Positions 9,370 through 17,816 of a stretch of 64,000 nt of DNA are shown here, piece after piece. A program made the position numbers and the translations under genes. Within the stretch, counting starts at the first letter, position 1, and each line of letters begins with the position of its first letter. Source of the DNA: Clostridiaceae bacterium (GTDB lineage Bacteria; Bacillota; Clostridia; CAYPLH01; DUMO01); NCBI GenBank assembly GCA_012839865.1, contig DUMO01000019.1, forward strand, positions 62,001 through 126,000, given 5' to 3'. Under the pieces are notes generated by a model. The model was not told the origin of the DNA. It was given only the letters and a program-made list of their open reading frames with translations, and searched no databases.

Positions 9370-10452
9370 TTAATTGCATTTTACCGGAACAAACCGGTTT
9401 GCTGCAGGCAAACTGCCATCCTTTTTGTTTTGTGCTTTTGCCAGTCTGACAGTTTCTTGTTTTGCCGCATCTTTTTCATCCCAGATTTCTCCTACCAGCT
9501 CTTCCAGAATGTCTTCCATGGTGACTATACCTAAAGTCCTTCCGCTATCATCATTGACAATGGCCATATGTATTTTTTTACCGCTCATCTCCCTAAGCAA
9601 ATCATCTATAGGAGTTTTTTCACTGATCATGTAAGGTTGCAAAAGCAAGCCTTCAAGATTGAAAGATTCTTGTGTCATATAGGCTTTTAAAAATGTTCTC
9701 ACATGCAGAATACCGATAATGTTGTCAATATTGTCTCTGTACACGGGCATCCTTGAAAACTTCTGTGATTTGATTTTCTGCAATACTTCCTGCCTGGTTG
9801 AGTTTGCATCCAGTGCAACAATATCATTGCGTTTTGTCAATATCTCTCCTGCGGTTTTTACATTAAACTTCAAAGCCGAATTTAAAAGTTCCTGCTTGCC
9901 CCCGTCCAGCACTCCCTCCTCCTGAACCGTTTCAATGATATCATAAAGTTCCTCTTCAGTGATTGCGGGCTCTTTGCTTTCGGGAAAGAATCGGGATATG
10001 AAGCTGCCAATGCGCGAAAAGAAAAAAGACACCGGAGCAAGTATTTTCATTAATCCTTGCAGAGATCCGGCCACCGCAAGGGCATATTTCTCGCTGTGGG
10101 CTTTGGCATAACTTTTGGGAATCATTTCGCTGAACAGAAAAATAAAAACAGCTGTAATCAAGGTAGTGTATTTAACTGCCTGCACGCCCCAAAGCCGGGC
10201 TGCAATTAAGGCCGCCAGTGAACCGAATCCAATATGCGTAATATTGTTGGAAATAAGAAGTGTAGTTAAGGCCTGATCGAAGTTTTCGGAAATTTCCAAT
10301 GCTTTAATAGCTCGTTTGTCTCCATTATCAGCATAATTTTTGATGCGAATTTTATTCAACGCTGCATATGAAATCTCGGTAGCAGCACAATATGCTGCAC
10401 CAAGTGCTAGAACGACGAGAAGGATAACTCGTATCCAACTGTCACTGTCCAT
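9370..10452 (-). CDS. CNNM/CBS-pair membrane protein lacking the C-terminal CorC domain
   Basis: A 360-residue paralogue of the downstream gene. It shares the CNNM membrane domain with the ATEISYAALNKIRIKN motif and both CBS domains (SRMPVYRDNIDNIIGILH and IVNDDSGRTLGIVTMEDILEELVGEIWDE as the two landmarks). The protein ends about 35 residues after CBS2 in a Lys/Gln-rich tail instead of the CorC/HlyC domain of its partner. The stop is clean and no remnant of the missing domain is visible before the next gene. The tandem pair may form a heteromeric Mg2+/metal transporter (inference). Promoter at 10512-10540. The start has AAAGGAG upstream with a long spacing of 11 bases. Confidence 0.87.
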   Translation of the reverse strand: MDSDSWIRVILLVVLALGAAYCAATEISYAALNKIRIKNYADNGDKRAIKALEISENFDQALTTLLISNNITHIGFGSLAALIAARLWGVQAVKYTTLITAVFIFLFSEMIPKSYAKAHSEKYALAVAGSLQGLMKILAPVSFFFSRIGSFISRFFPESKEPAITEEELYDIIETVQEEGVLDGGKQELLNSALKFNVKTAGEILTKRNDIVALDANSTRQEVLQKIKSQKFSRMPVYRDNIDNIIGILHVRTFLKAYMTQESFNLEGLLLQPYMISEKTPIDDLLREMSGKKIHMAIVNDDSGRTLGIVTMEDILEELVGEIWDEKDAAKQETVRLAKAQNKKDGSLPAANRFVPVKCN

Positions 10453-10511
10453 TAAATTACCAACTCCTTTATATAGAGGTTTTGTTTAATTCTTTTCAAA
10501 TTGTAATAATT

Positions 10512-10540
10512 AGTATACTATCAGCATGTGAAATTGTCAA
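10512..10540 (-). promoter_or_regulatory. Sigma-A-type promoter of the CNNM pair
   Basis: Minus strand: consensus -35 TTGACA (10540-10535), a 17-base spacer and -10 TATACT (10517-10512). It drives the CNNM/CBS gene starting at 10452 and presumably its downstream partner. Confidence 0.75.
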
Positions 10541-10550
10541 TATTGCAGAA

Positions 10551-10586
10551 AGGCAGCCATTTGAACATAACTCCTTATAGCTGCCC
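10551..10586 (-). terminator. Possible terminator after the amidase gene
   Basis: Inverted repeat with AGGCAGC (10551-10557) and GCTGCCCT (10580-10587) arms. On the minus strand it is followed by a short TTTC run. The loop is long and the T-tract weak, so termination is only suggested. It lies between the amidase stop (10654) and the CNNM promoter. Confidence 0.4.
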
Positions 10587-10653
10587 TCAGGATGATTTTG
10601 TCTTTTGATTTATCAGCAAAAGCTTTAGCATGCTCCTTTTTTATCATCTGTAT

Positions 10654-12066
10654 TCAATCCGTATTCCTGATGCCCAATGCTATGGCTTCGGCTAGTTGCT
10701 TCCTGAATTCATCGGTTTTCAGCAAATCAAACTCACCAGGATTGGTTATAAATGCCGTTTCAACCAGAACTCCCGGAATTTCGGAGTTTTCCAGCACATA
10801 GAATTCCGCGGTTTTTATTTTCTGGGACTGCCTGTTGACACCTTCAACAACAATTTCATTCAAAGCCTTTTGAATATTTTGAGCCAAAGTTTTCGATTTT
10901 GGAATGTCCGGGTTGTAAAAAACAATTGACCCGGAAACTGACGGATACTCAGAAAGGCTGTTTACATGGATGCTGACAAACATATTCGCCTGGCTTTCAT
11001 TGATGATATTTGTTCTTGCGTTCAAGTCCCTGATTTCCCGGGATGCCTGTATATTTGAAAGATGGTGCAGCGCAGTGTCTGTCTCACGGGTGAGAATTAC
11101 ATTATATCCTTCGGAAACAAGAATATTTTTTAACTTCTTTGATATATCGAGAACGATATCCTTTTCCAAAAGGCCATTCTTTGCTGTTCCGGAGTCAATT
11201 CCTCCGTGGCCCGGGTCTATCACAACGCTGATACCGTTATATCCTCCGGTCATGAGGAGAGAGTCTATTTTGGAAAACGTAAGCAAATCTACTATCCCGG
11301 TTGCCTCAAGATTGTATTTTCCCTGAAATTTCTTCACAGACTCTTCGGTAATATCTCCAAAATTGCCAGTTGGTTCAACTTCAAAAAAACCCAGTTTTTT
11401 TAAATCATTTTGCAATATTGAAACTTCGCTGCCGGACATGCCCTTATTAAGGGTAGGTTTGCCCAGCAGATACTCTAATTTCTCAATTGTTTTCGGACCT
11501 GCAATACCGTCCGGAGTTAATCCATGTTCCCTCTGGAATCTGATTACTGCAGAATGCGTCAAGTCTCCGAAATAACCTGTCGGTCTACTGTTTAACAAGC
11601 AAAGCTTGATTAACTTTTCCTGCAACTTTACGACATCATCATTTTCCATGCCCTTTTTCAAAATCGTTGCATTTAACGGCTTATTATCTTCTTCAGTACC
11701 GGTGTTTTTATTATTTCCTGTATTTTCTGCAGAACCTGTATTCTGGTTGGCTTCCGCAGCGATAGTGCTTTTATTAAGCACATCCTGCAATATTTTCATT
11801 GTCTGAGGACCAACTATGCCATCCTGAGTCAGGTTGTGTTCCTTTTGAAACCTTTTGACCGCATTTTCGGTGATGACTCCAAAATAGCCTGTCGGTTCAG
11901 CTTCAAAATAACCAATTTGTTTTAAATCCCTTTGCAGGCTTAATACCTGGCTGCTTTGCATTCCATTTTTAAGGATTATGCTTCCCTCTGCATAAGTTGC
12001 ATCCTTAAACAATACAATTGACAACAGTAAAAATACAATCACCGGCAGCTTGCTTTTGTGTGTCAT
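10654..12066 (-). CDS. Secreted N-acetylmuramoyl-L-alanine amidase with three peptidoglycan-binding domains
   Basis: About 470 residues. A signal peptide (MTHKSKLPVIVFLLLSIVLF, cleaved near TYA-EGS) is followed by three PG_binding_1 repeats of about 70 residues (each with LQxxLxxLGYF...PTGYFG...AVKRFQ...GxxGPxT) and a C-terminal Amidase_3 zinc hydrolase. Its metal and catalytic motifs are VVIDPGHGG, GLLEKD, SIHVNS and VETAFITN. It should cleave the lactyl-amide bond between MurNAc and the stem peptide during wall turnover or sporulation/germination. The frame is open upstream to 12234, but that stretch does not look like coding sequence. ATG 12066 gives a clean signal peptide and follows AAAAGGGG, so it was chosen. 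The three repeats differ from each other and are intact. Confidence 0.9.
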   Translation of the reverse strand: MTHKSKLPVIVFLLLSIVLFKDATYAEGSIILKNGMQSSQVLSLQRDLKQIGYFEAEPTGYFGVITENAVKRFQKEHNLTQDGIVGPQTMKILQDVLNKSTIAAEANQNTGSAENTGNNKNTGTEEDNKPLNATILKKGMENDDVVKLQEKLIKLCLLNSRPTGYFGDLTHSAVIRFQREHGLTPDGIAGPKTIEKLEYLLGKPTLNKGMSGSEVSILQNDLKKLGFFEVEPTGNFGDITEESVKKFQGKYNLEATGIVDLLTFSKIDSLLMTGGYNGISVVIDPGHGGIDSGTAKNGLLEKDIVLDISKKLKNILVSEGYNVILTRETDTALHHLSNIQASREIRDLNARTNIINESQANMFVSIHVNSLSEYPSVSGSIVFYNPDIPKSKTLAQNIQKALNEIVVEGVNRQSQKIKTAEFYVLENSEIPGVLVETAFITNPGEFDLLKTDEFRKQLAEAIALGIRNTD

Positions 12067-12329
12067 TTGTGTAAATAAACCCCTTTTCAAGTTATAGAAA
12101 TATAAAATCATCCTTCGGAGAAACCATTTAAAGTTTCCGGACCTCAAAACCCGAAGCATCACACCACAACCATTATATGTCGTGAACATATCTCTTAAGC
12201 ATATGACTTTTAAAATTGATATAAAGTTCCCCAATATCCGGAGTGTTTGACCTTATCGCTGACCTGGGTAGCAGGTTGGAAAGTATTCAGACTCAGGGGG
12301 AATAACATTAATGGTTTAAAACAATCGGC

Positions 12330-12962
12330 TCAGGAGTTTTTCATAACAATATTTTCAATATCATTCGCTACATCTTCACATGCATCACAACATTTTTCCA
12401 GGCTTGCGAAAACTTCCTTCCATATTATAAGGTCAATAGGTTCCATTTTGCTTCTGTAAAGCTCTCTTACACCGTTGACATACAGGGCGTCTCCCACTTC
12501 CTCCAGACGGTTTAGTTCTATTATTTCATCGTGGAGTTTTTTGGACTTTCTGAAGTTTTCAAATTCCTTCAAAGCAGAAATCAGAGACCTGCAGCATTTA
12601 ACTATTACTTCTGTAAATTCAATAATTTTTTGAGGAATTGAATTAACATTAAATATGCTGATGTTGAGCAGAACATCTTCAACCGAGTCAGTTACGTCAT
12701 CTATTTTTTCAGACAGGCTCATGATATCCTCTCTTTCAATAGGCGGCAAAAACTCCTTTGCAAGTTTATTGAGAAGCTCATGCCTCTTGTTATCTGCTGT
12801 ATGCTCAATTACGTGCATTTCCCTGATTATGCCGTCCAGTTGGTTCTTATCAAAATCATATAAAGCTTTTATCAGCATTTCAGCTGCCTTTAAAGAGAAT
12901 TCGGATAATTCGACAAATGCCTGAAAATAATTGTAATTCTTTTTGCCTTTTATTATTTTCAT
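12330..12962 (-). CDS. DUF47 / PhoU-like accessory protein of Pit phosphate transporter
   Basis: About 210 residues, all-helical, of the DUF47 (TIGR00153-type) family that is almost always paired with Pit transporters and modulates their activity. Features include repeated E/D-rich helices that could bind metal (IEHTADNKRHEL, LSEKIDDVTDSVED) and the C-terminal CEDVANDIENIVMK helix. It follows the pit gene within a few bases on the same strand, so the two are translated from one message. The start is taken at ATG 12962, 9 bases after AAAGGA. An ATG at 12980 is possible but has no ribosome binding site. Confidence 0.87.
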   Translation of the reverse strand: MKIIKGKKNYNYFQAFVELSEFSLKAAEMLIKALYDFDKNQLDGIIREMHVIEHTADNKRHELLNKLAKEFLPPIEREDIMSLSEKIDDVTDSVEDVLLNISIFNVNSIPQKIIEFTEVIVKCCRSLISALKEFENFRKSKKLHDEIIELNRLEEVGDALYVNGVRELYRSKMEPIDLIIWKEVFASLEKCCDACEDVANDIENIVMKNS

Positions 12963-12983
12963 CCCATCTTTTCCTTTCATTAT

Positions 12984-14036
12984 TTAAAATATCTTTATAA
13001 ATAAGTGTGCCATTAAATAACCTACCAAGCCGCACCCCGGGAACGTCAGAATCCATGCTGCAACCATTTCTCTTACTATTCCCCAGTTAACATTGGACAA
13101 CCTCTTTGCAGCTCCTACACCCATAATTGCAGTTGTCTTGGTATGGGTGGTACTGACAGGAATACCCAATACAGTTGAGATCAATAAGCTGATTGCGCCT
13201 GTCAAATCTGCTGCAAAACCCTGGTAGGTTTCCAGTTTAACCATTCCCATCCCAACGGTTTTTATAATCCGATATCCGCCAATTGATGTACCCAGAGCCA
13301 TAATCATTGAGCAAAGAATCATCAACCATATTGGTATGCTGAAGCTTGTTGCATCGCTTTGCCCTTTGGCAAGAAAAATGCCAAGCATAAAAACACCCAT
13401 AAACTTCTGCCCGTCCTGTGCTCCATGCATAAAAGCCATAGCTGCACCCCCTGCTACCTGTGCATTGACGAAAAAAGGTTTCACTTTACGCTTATCCGCA
13501 TTCCTGAAAATCAGTTCAATAAACTTGACCAGGACAAATCCAAGTCCGAATCCGATAAATGTCGACATGAACAACCCGTAAACAACCTTAATCCACTCAT
13601 TGCCGTTTATTCCTGAGAAGCCGCCCTGCAGAGCTATGGCAGCTCCTGAAATGCCCGCTATCAGGGCATGACTTTCGCTTGTGGGTATCCCAAAGGCCCA
13701 GGCGGCCGTTGCCCAAAGAACTATTGCAAACAATGCAGCGCAAAGAGCTACCAGTGAATCGTGGGAGTTTCCTCTGAAGTCTACCATTTTATAAATTGTA
13801 TGTGCAACTGTGGCATTGAGCACAGACATTACCAGAACACCTAAAAAGTTAAAAACTGCAGCCATTAAAATAGCGTTCCTCGGGTTTATGGACCGGGTTG
13901 AAATACTGGTGGCAATCGCATTTGGTGCATCCGTCCAGCCATTAACCAAAATTACTCCCAATGTAAGCAAAGTTATTACAAATAGTGCAGGGTTTGCTAT
14001 CAATTGCTGCAAAAAATCCATTAAAGTAATTGTCAT
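12984..14036 (-). CDS. pit: Low-affinity inorganic phosphate transporter, Pit family
   Basis: A 350-residue integral membrane protein with about ten hydrophobic helices. The internally duplicated PiT signature appears as GWTDAPNAIATSISTR near the N-terminus and GIPVSTTHTKTTAIMGVG near the C-terminus. It takes up phosphate as a metal-phosphate complex or with protons. The second repeat also shows AGGAAMAFMHGAQDGQKFMG. The start follows CTGGAGG at 7 bases. It is transcribed with the DUF47 partner directly downstream, from the promoter at 14139-14167. Confidence 0.92.
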   Translation of the reverse strand: MTITLMDFLQQLIANPALFVITLLTLGVILVNGWTDAPNAIATSISTRSINPRNAILMAAVFNFLGVLVMSVLNATVAHTIYKMVDFRGNSHDSLVALCAALFAIVLWATAAWAFGIPTSESHALIAGISGAAIALQGGFSGINGNEWIKVVYGLFMSTFIGFGLGFVLVKFIELIFRNADKRKVKPFFVNAQVAGGAAMAFMHGAQDGQKFMGVFMLGIFLAKGQSDATSFSIPIWLMILCSMIMALGTSIGGYRIIKTVGMGMVKLETYQGFAADLTGAISLLISTVLGIPVSTTHTKTTAIMGVGAAKRLSNVNWGIVREMVAAWILTFPGCGLVGYLMAHLFIKIF

Positions 14037-14138
14037 TATTAACCTCCAGGTTTTCTTGAGAAAATTTTATATAAATGCAACTTACCAACGGTTCTCACAA
14101 ATTGGCTTTTTTGGAGTTATTCATATTTTACCATATAG

Positions 14139-14167
14139 ATTCTAACATCATGCAAAAATATTATCAA
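14139..14167 (-). promoter_or_regulatory. Promoter of the pit-DUF47 operon
   Basis: Minus strand: TTGATA (14167-14162), a 17-base spacer and TAGAAT (14144-14139), about 100 bases before the pit start. No Pho-box-like repeats were recognised nearby. Confidence 0.55.
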
Positions 14168-14221
14168 TGTGAAAAATGTATGCTTAAAATTAAAAACCTG
14201 GCAAAACACTCTTACACAGAT

Positions 14222-14258
14222 AAAAAGCCCGGATTGAAATTAATACCCGGGCTTTTTA
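14222..14258 (-). terminator. Terminator after purine permease gene
   Basis: Arms AAAAAGCCCGG (14222-14232) and CCGGGCTTTTT (14247-14257) with a 14-base loop. On the minus strand the second arm runs straight into a T-rich tail, so it should stop transcription of the permease gene. It is nearly symmetrical and could also work for plus-strand transcripts. Confidence 0.75.
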
Positions 14259-14352
14259 TTTAAAATATTAGTTTAGCAAACTTGGGTTCCGTAGCCTTTG
14301 GAGCCGGTCCTGGTGCCCGGGCTTTTTATTTAAAATATTAGTTTAGCAAACT
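14246..14352. repeat. 37-bp perfect direct repeat containing one terminator arm
   Basis: A 37-base segment beginning CCCGGGCTTTTTATTT occurs at 14246-14282 and again, identical, at 14316-14352, offset by 70 bases. The unit contains the right-hand arm and tail of the permease terminator. The second copy has no matching left arm nearby and starts 7 bases beyond the permease stop codon. It looks like a recent local duplication. Confidence 0.85.
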
Positions 14353-14358
14353 GGTTGA

Positions 14359-15783
14359 TTACAGGTTCTTAACAGCCAATAAAATAAAGTTCAGGATAAA
14401 GAGCAGTGTTGATATTGCTAAAATAGGATGAATTTCTTTTGCCTTTCCCTTAATTATCTTTACCAGGCAGTAGAAAACGAAACCTGCTGCAATTCCGTAT
14501 GAAATGCTGTAAACGAATGCCATGAATATTCCTGCAAAGAAAGCCGGGATTGCGTCTTCCAATTCATCCCACTTAATTTCTTTGAAGGATGACAGCATCA
14601 GAACACCGACAATAATCAATGCAGGTGCTGTTGCAGCTGCCGGTACCAAACCTGCAATAGGTGCAATAAGTATGCAGACAAGGAACATCAATGCAGTAAT
14701 GACACTGGTTAATCCGGTGCGGCCGCCGGCTTCGATTCCTGCTGCACTTTCTACATATGTGGTGGTGTTGGAAGTGCCAAATACAGCACCGATAGAAGTT
14801 GCAATGGCATCAGCAAACAAGGCTTTGTCCATTTTTGATTTAAACCCGGAACTGCTGAACATCAATTTTTCATCTTCTGCGCTGAAAATTCCGCTCTTGC
14901 GGCCGGTACCTATGAAAGTGCCTATTGTATCAAATGTATCGGTTAAACTGAAAGCGAAAATAGTTATCAGAACCAGAGGAATTTTTGCCGGATCACTGAA
15001 CAGGGAACCTATTCCCTCTTTACTGAAGGCAGCTCCAAAGGTTGTTCCCAAGTCGGCAAAGGCTTGTCCTATACCGGAAGTTGTGCCGGCTTGTGTGATA
15101 TCAACAACTTTCATGGGTATACCAATTATTGTAGTTATTATAATTCCAAGCAAAATAGCTCCCTTCACTTTCAAGAGAAGCAATATTATTGTTAATACAA
15201 GCCCGATCAAAGCCAAAAGCACAGTAGGATTATTCAGGGATACTAGTGCCGGGACAGCGCTTGCGTCAGCAATTACTGTATCGCCTGGCAAAATAATGTG
15301 TGCGCCTGGGTCTGAAGTAAACTTGAGAAGTCCGGCGTTTTTAATACCGATATATGAGATAAAAATACCGATACCGCCCCCGATGGCATTCTGCAAGCTA
15401 ACCGGAATTGATTTGATTATTGACTTGCGGATTTTAGTAACAGTAATGAGTATGTTTATGATTCCGCAGATAAAAACCATCGCCAGGGCCTGTTTCCAGT
15501 TGAATCCCAAACCGAAACATACGGTATAGGTGAAAAATGCATTTAACCCCATACCCGGAGCCTGGGCATATGGAACATTTGCAACAAGACCCATGACTAA
15601 AGTTCCAACCACCGATGCAAAAATTGTTGCAAGGAAAACTCCGCCCCAGGGTATGCCGGTTTGTGACAGTATTGCCGGATTAACAAAGATAATATAAGCC
15701 ATGGTGAAGAATGTAGTGAGTCCGGCAATGATTTCAGTTGACACATTTGTGCCGTTCTGCTTAAGCTTGAAGTAATTATCCAT
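14359..15783 (-). CDS. NCS2-family purine permease (guanine/hypoxanthine, PbuG/AzgA-like)
   Basis: 474 residues with 12-14 predicted membrane segments, of the AzgA-like branch of NCS2 nucleobase transporters, which import hypoxanthine, guanine or adenine with protons. Landmarks are TEIIAGLTTFFTMAYI at the N-terminus, APGMGLNAFFTY, and the conserved FSLTDTFDTIGTFIGTGRKSG and ESAAGIEAGGRTGLTS segments. The start follows GAGGAGGGG at 6 bases. A guanine-class riboswitch lies directly upstream (15931-15997) with its terminator, which independently supports guanine or hypoxanthine as the substrate. Confidence 0.93.
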   Translation of the reverse strand: MDNYFKLKQNGTNVSTEIIAGLTTFFTMAYIIFVNPAILSQTGIPWGGVFLATIFASVVGTLVMGLVANVPYAQAPGMGLNAFFTYTVCFGLGFNWKQALAMVFICGIINILITVTKIRKSIIKSIPVSLQNAIGGGIGIFISYIGIKNAGLLKFTSDPGAHIILPGDTVIADASAVPALVSLNNPTVLLALIGLVLTIILLLLKVKGAILLGIIITTIIGIPMKVVDITQAGTTSGIGQAFADLGTTFGAAFSKEGIGSLFSDPAKIPLVLITIFAFSLTDTFDTIGTFIGTGRKSGIFSAEDEKLMFSSSGFKSKMDKALFADAIATSIGAVFGTSNTTTYVESAAGIEAGGRTGLTSVITALMFLVCILIAPIAGLVPAAATAPALIIVGVLMLSSFKEIKWDELEDAIPAFFAGIFMAFVYSISYGIAAGFVFYCLVKIIKGKAKEIHPILAISTLLFILNFILLAVKNL

Positions 15784-15861
15784 TTTTTCCCCTCCTCTAA
15801 TTAATATAGGGCCGCTTGCTGCAGACTAGATATTGATTGTTTGACAGCATTCCCACCAAAC

Positions 15862-15889
15862 AAAAAACGATTGGATTCCCCCCCAATCG
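15862..15889 (-). terminator. Riboswitch-controlled intrinsic terminator
   Basis: On the minus strand, CGATTGG (15889-15883), an 8-base G-rich loop, CCAATCG (15874-15868) and six T residues (15867-15862). It lies between the purine aptamer and the permease start, the right place for the expression platform. Confidence 0.88.
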
Positions 15890-15930
15890 CCAAAAAGTCG
15901 ACAGATACCTTCCAAGGTATTCAGGTAAAC

Positions 15931-15997
15931 CCAATAGTCGAACAATTTTCGGTTGTCCGGTAGAAACTTCAGGCCCATATTGCCCAAATTATATTGG
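15931..15997 (-). ncRNA. Purine riboswitch aptamer, guanine/hypoxanthine class
   Basis: All parts of the 67-base aptamer can be read on the minus strand. P1 is CCAATA/TATTGG. P2 is closed by TTTGGGC and GCCTGAA with the AATATGG loop. The invariant GTTTCTACC core follows, then P3 CGGACAA/TTGTTCG with a CCGAAAA loop, and J3/1 GACTAT. The base that pairs with the ligand (equivalent to position 74) is C, which marks guanine/hypoxanthine recognition; U would mean adenine. An intrinsic terminator lies about 40 bases downstream, followed by the purine permease. By analogy with xpt-type switches, ligand binding should promote termination. Confidence 0.95.
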
Positions 15998-16292
15998 TAA
16001 AATATTAAATTTGTTGATTAATGCCCAAAAGTGCAATGCCGTATATTGAAATAACAAGACAACTGATTTTCTCTTGGGACAATAATCCATACAATTTGTA
16101 TTTTAACACTTATAATACACAATATCAAGGGTATTTCAAAAAAAGAGGAGAACAAAAAGGTCTTATACTTTCTGTATTCGGATGGTTCCTTGAGTTGGAA
16201 TTTTATCAAATATTGTTTGCAAATCTATTGCAATTAATCTTGCAAAGGTATACAATTACTTAAGTTGAATTGAAGGTTTTTGTTGCATTTAT

Positions 16293-16310
16293 ACAGGTCT
16301 GAAGACCTGT
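16293..16310 (+). promoter_or_regulatory. Palindromic operator candidate before the GH109-like gene
   Basis: Perfect 8-bp inverted repeat ACAGGTCT-GA-AGACCTGT, immediately followed by TACAAT, a plausible -10 box. It is about 40 bases upstream of the gene start. Its position at the core promoter suggests binding of a repressor; the regulator is not known. Confidence 0.5.
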
Positions 16311-16348
16311 TACAATAAACCATCACTTATGGTGGAATGGAGGTTGTT

Positions 16349-17587
16349 ATGAAGGAGCATATAAAAATTGGAATAATCGGTCTGGGAAAACGTGGTAGAA
16401 TGTTGCTGTCCATAATTGCAAGAATGCATGATGTGACGATTGCTGCTGTTTGTGACCTCTACGAAGACAGGCGGATTGAAGCCGGCAAAGAGGTGGAAAA
16501 AATTGCAGGCAATATTCCCTTTTCAACAGACAACTACAAAGACATTTTGGCAATGGAAGACATTGACGCAGTCATTATAACCGCATCCTGGTCAAGCCAT
16601 GCCAACATAGCTATTGAAGCAATGAAAGGCGGCAAATATGTCGGTTCTGAAGTTGGCGGAGCATACTCTGTTGAAGATTGCTGGGAACTCGTCAAAACAT
16701 ATGAGCAAACCGGCACTCCTTGCATGATGCTTGAGAATTGCTGTTATGGCCGGGAGGAGCTTATGGTCCTCAATATGGTAAGAAAGGGAGTGTTTGGTGA
16801 GGTTGTTCACTGTCAGGGCGGATACCGTCATGATTTGCGCGCGGAAGTCGCCTTTGGGAAGGAAAACCGTCATTACCGCCTTGCCAACTATCAAAACCGC
16901 AATTGCGACAATTATCCCACCCATGCGCTGGGTCCGATAGCCAAGATTCTTGACATCAACCGGGGCAACCGCATGATTTCGCTGGTATCGGTTGCTTCCA
17001 AGGCAGCAGGCTTGAATGAATACATTCTTAATAAAAAAGGTCCGGATTATTACCTGTCAAATTATAAGTTCGTTCAGGGAGACATTGTTACAACAATTAT
17101 AAAATGCTCTCACGGCCAGACTATTACCATTACCCTGGATACCACCCTTCCCAGGGCATACTCGAGAGATTTCCGGGTGCATGGTACAAAAGCCATGTTT
17201 ATGGAAGAAAACAATTCATTGTTTATTGATGATATGCACAATGAGTTTGAGTTCAAATGGAAGGAACAGTGGAATAATGTAGAAAACTTCCGTAAGGAAT
17301 ATGAACATCCGATATGGCAGGATTACAAACCGGAAGAAGATGCAAGCCATGGAGGCATGGACTATCTGGTCCTCAGAGCCTTTTTTGATAGTGTGAAAAG
17401 GCAGGTGCAAACCCCGATTGACGTATATGACATGGCTTCATGGATGTGCATTACTCCATTGTCAGAGCAATCCATAGCATTGGGAGGTCAGCCTGTGCCT
17501 GTTCCCGACTTTACAAACGGGAAGTGGCTTAACCGGGAACCAGCCCCCGGAGGAAAATACTGCCTGGACAGGGTTGCCGGAGAATGA
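16349..17587 (+). CDS. Gfo/Idh/MocA-family oxidoreductase, GH109 (alpha-N-acetylgalactosaminidase)-like
   Basis: About 412 residues. The N-terminal Rossmann fold has GIIGLGKRGRML (NAD-binding GxGxxG), and the protein then follows the GH109 pattern. GGKYVGSEVGGAYSVEDCW and MMLENCCYGREELMVLNMV are typical of that family, which removes alpha-GalNAc through an NAD-dependent redox mechanism. No signal peptide is visible, so it would act on imported glycosides. Plain sugar dehydrogenase activity cannot be excluded. The start at ATG 16349 is 5 bases after GGAATGGAGG; an ATG at 16337 lies inside that sequence. It is a single-gene unit ending in the terminator at 17603-17636, behind a palindromic operator candidate. 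Confidence 0.83.
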   Translation: MKEHIKIGIIGLGKRGRMLLSIIARMHDVTIAAVCDLYEDRRIEAGKEVEKIAGNIPFSTDNYKDILAMEDIDAVIITASWSSHANIAIEAMKGGKYVGSEVGGAYSVEDCWELVKTYEQTGTPCMMLENCCYGREELMVLNMVRKGVFGEVVHCQGGYRHDLRAEVAFGKENRHYRLANYQNRNCDNYPTHALGPIAKILDINRGNRMISLVSVASKAAGLNEYILNKKGPDYYLSNYKFVQGDIVTTIIKCSHGQTITITLDTTLPRAYSRDFRVHGTKAMFMEENNSLFIDDMHNEFEFKWKEQWNNVENFRKEYEHPIWQDYKPEEDASHGGMDYLVLRAFFDSVKRQVQTPIDVYDMASWMCITPLSEQSIALGGQPVPVPDFTNGKWLNREPAPGGKYCLDRVAGE

Positions 17588-17602
17588 TTTAAAAGGTCTT
17601 TG

Positions 17603-17636
17603 GAACGCCTGCTTCAATAAGCAGGCGTTCTGTTTC
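17603..17636 (+). terminator. Rho-independent terminator after GH109-like gene
   Basis: Perfect 12-bp stem GAACGCCTGCTT / AAGCAGGCGTTC (17603-17614 and 17619-17630) with a CAAT loop and a short T-rich tail, 15 bases after the stop codon. Confidence 0.85.
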
Positions 17637-17816
17637 CGATAACCTGGCAATAGCTAAGAATGTGTTCTTTATTCCTTGAAGGAGCAATCTCATGAGCATC
17701 CTCATATTGCAGTGATTTGGGGAAAGGTCCCAAAAACCGGGAAAATATATTGTTGGGTTTTTCATTATGGTATAAAATATTTCCAGTATAAATTTTATCA
17801 GGGAAAGGTGAAGCAA

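Noticed and set aside
10654-12234. Longer N-terminus for the amidase (start at 12234)
   Set aside because: The extra 56 residues precede a complete signal peptide that starts at ATG 12066; secretion signals are not expected to be internal.
16021-16263. 80-codon open frame before the GH109-like gene
   Set aside because: It covers the region where the purine riboswitch transcript must begin, has no ribosome binding site, and resembles no protein.
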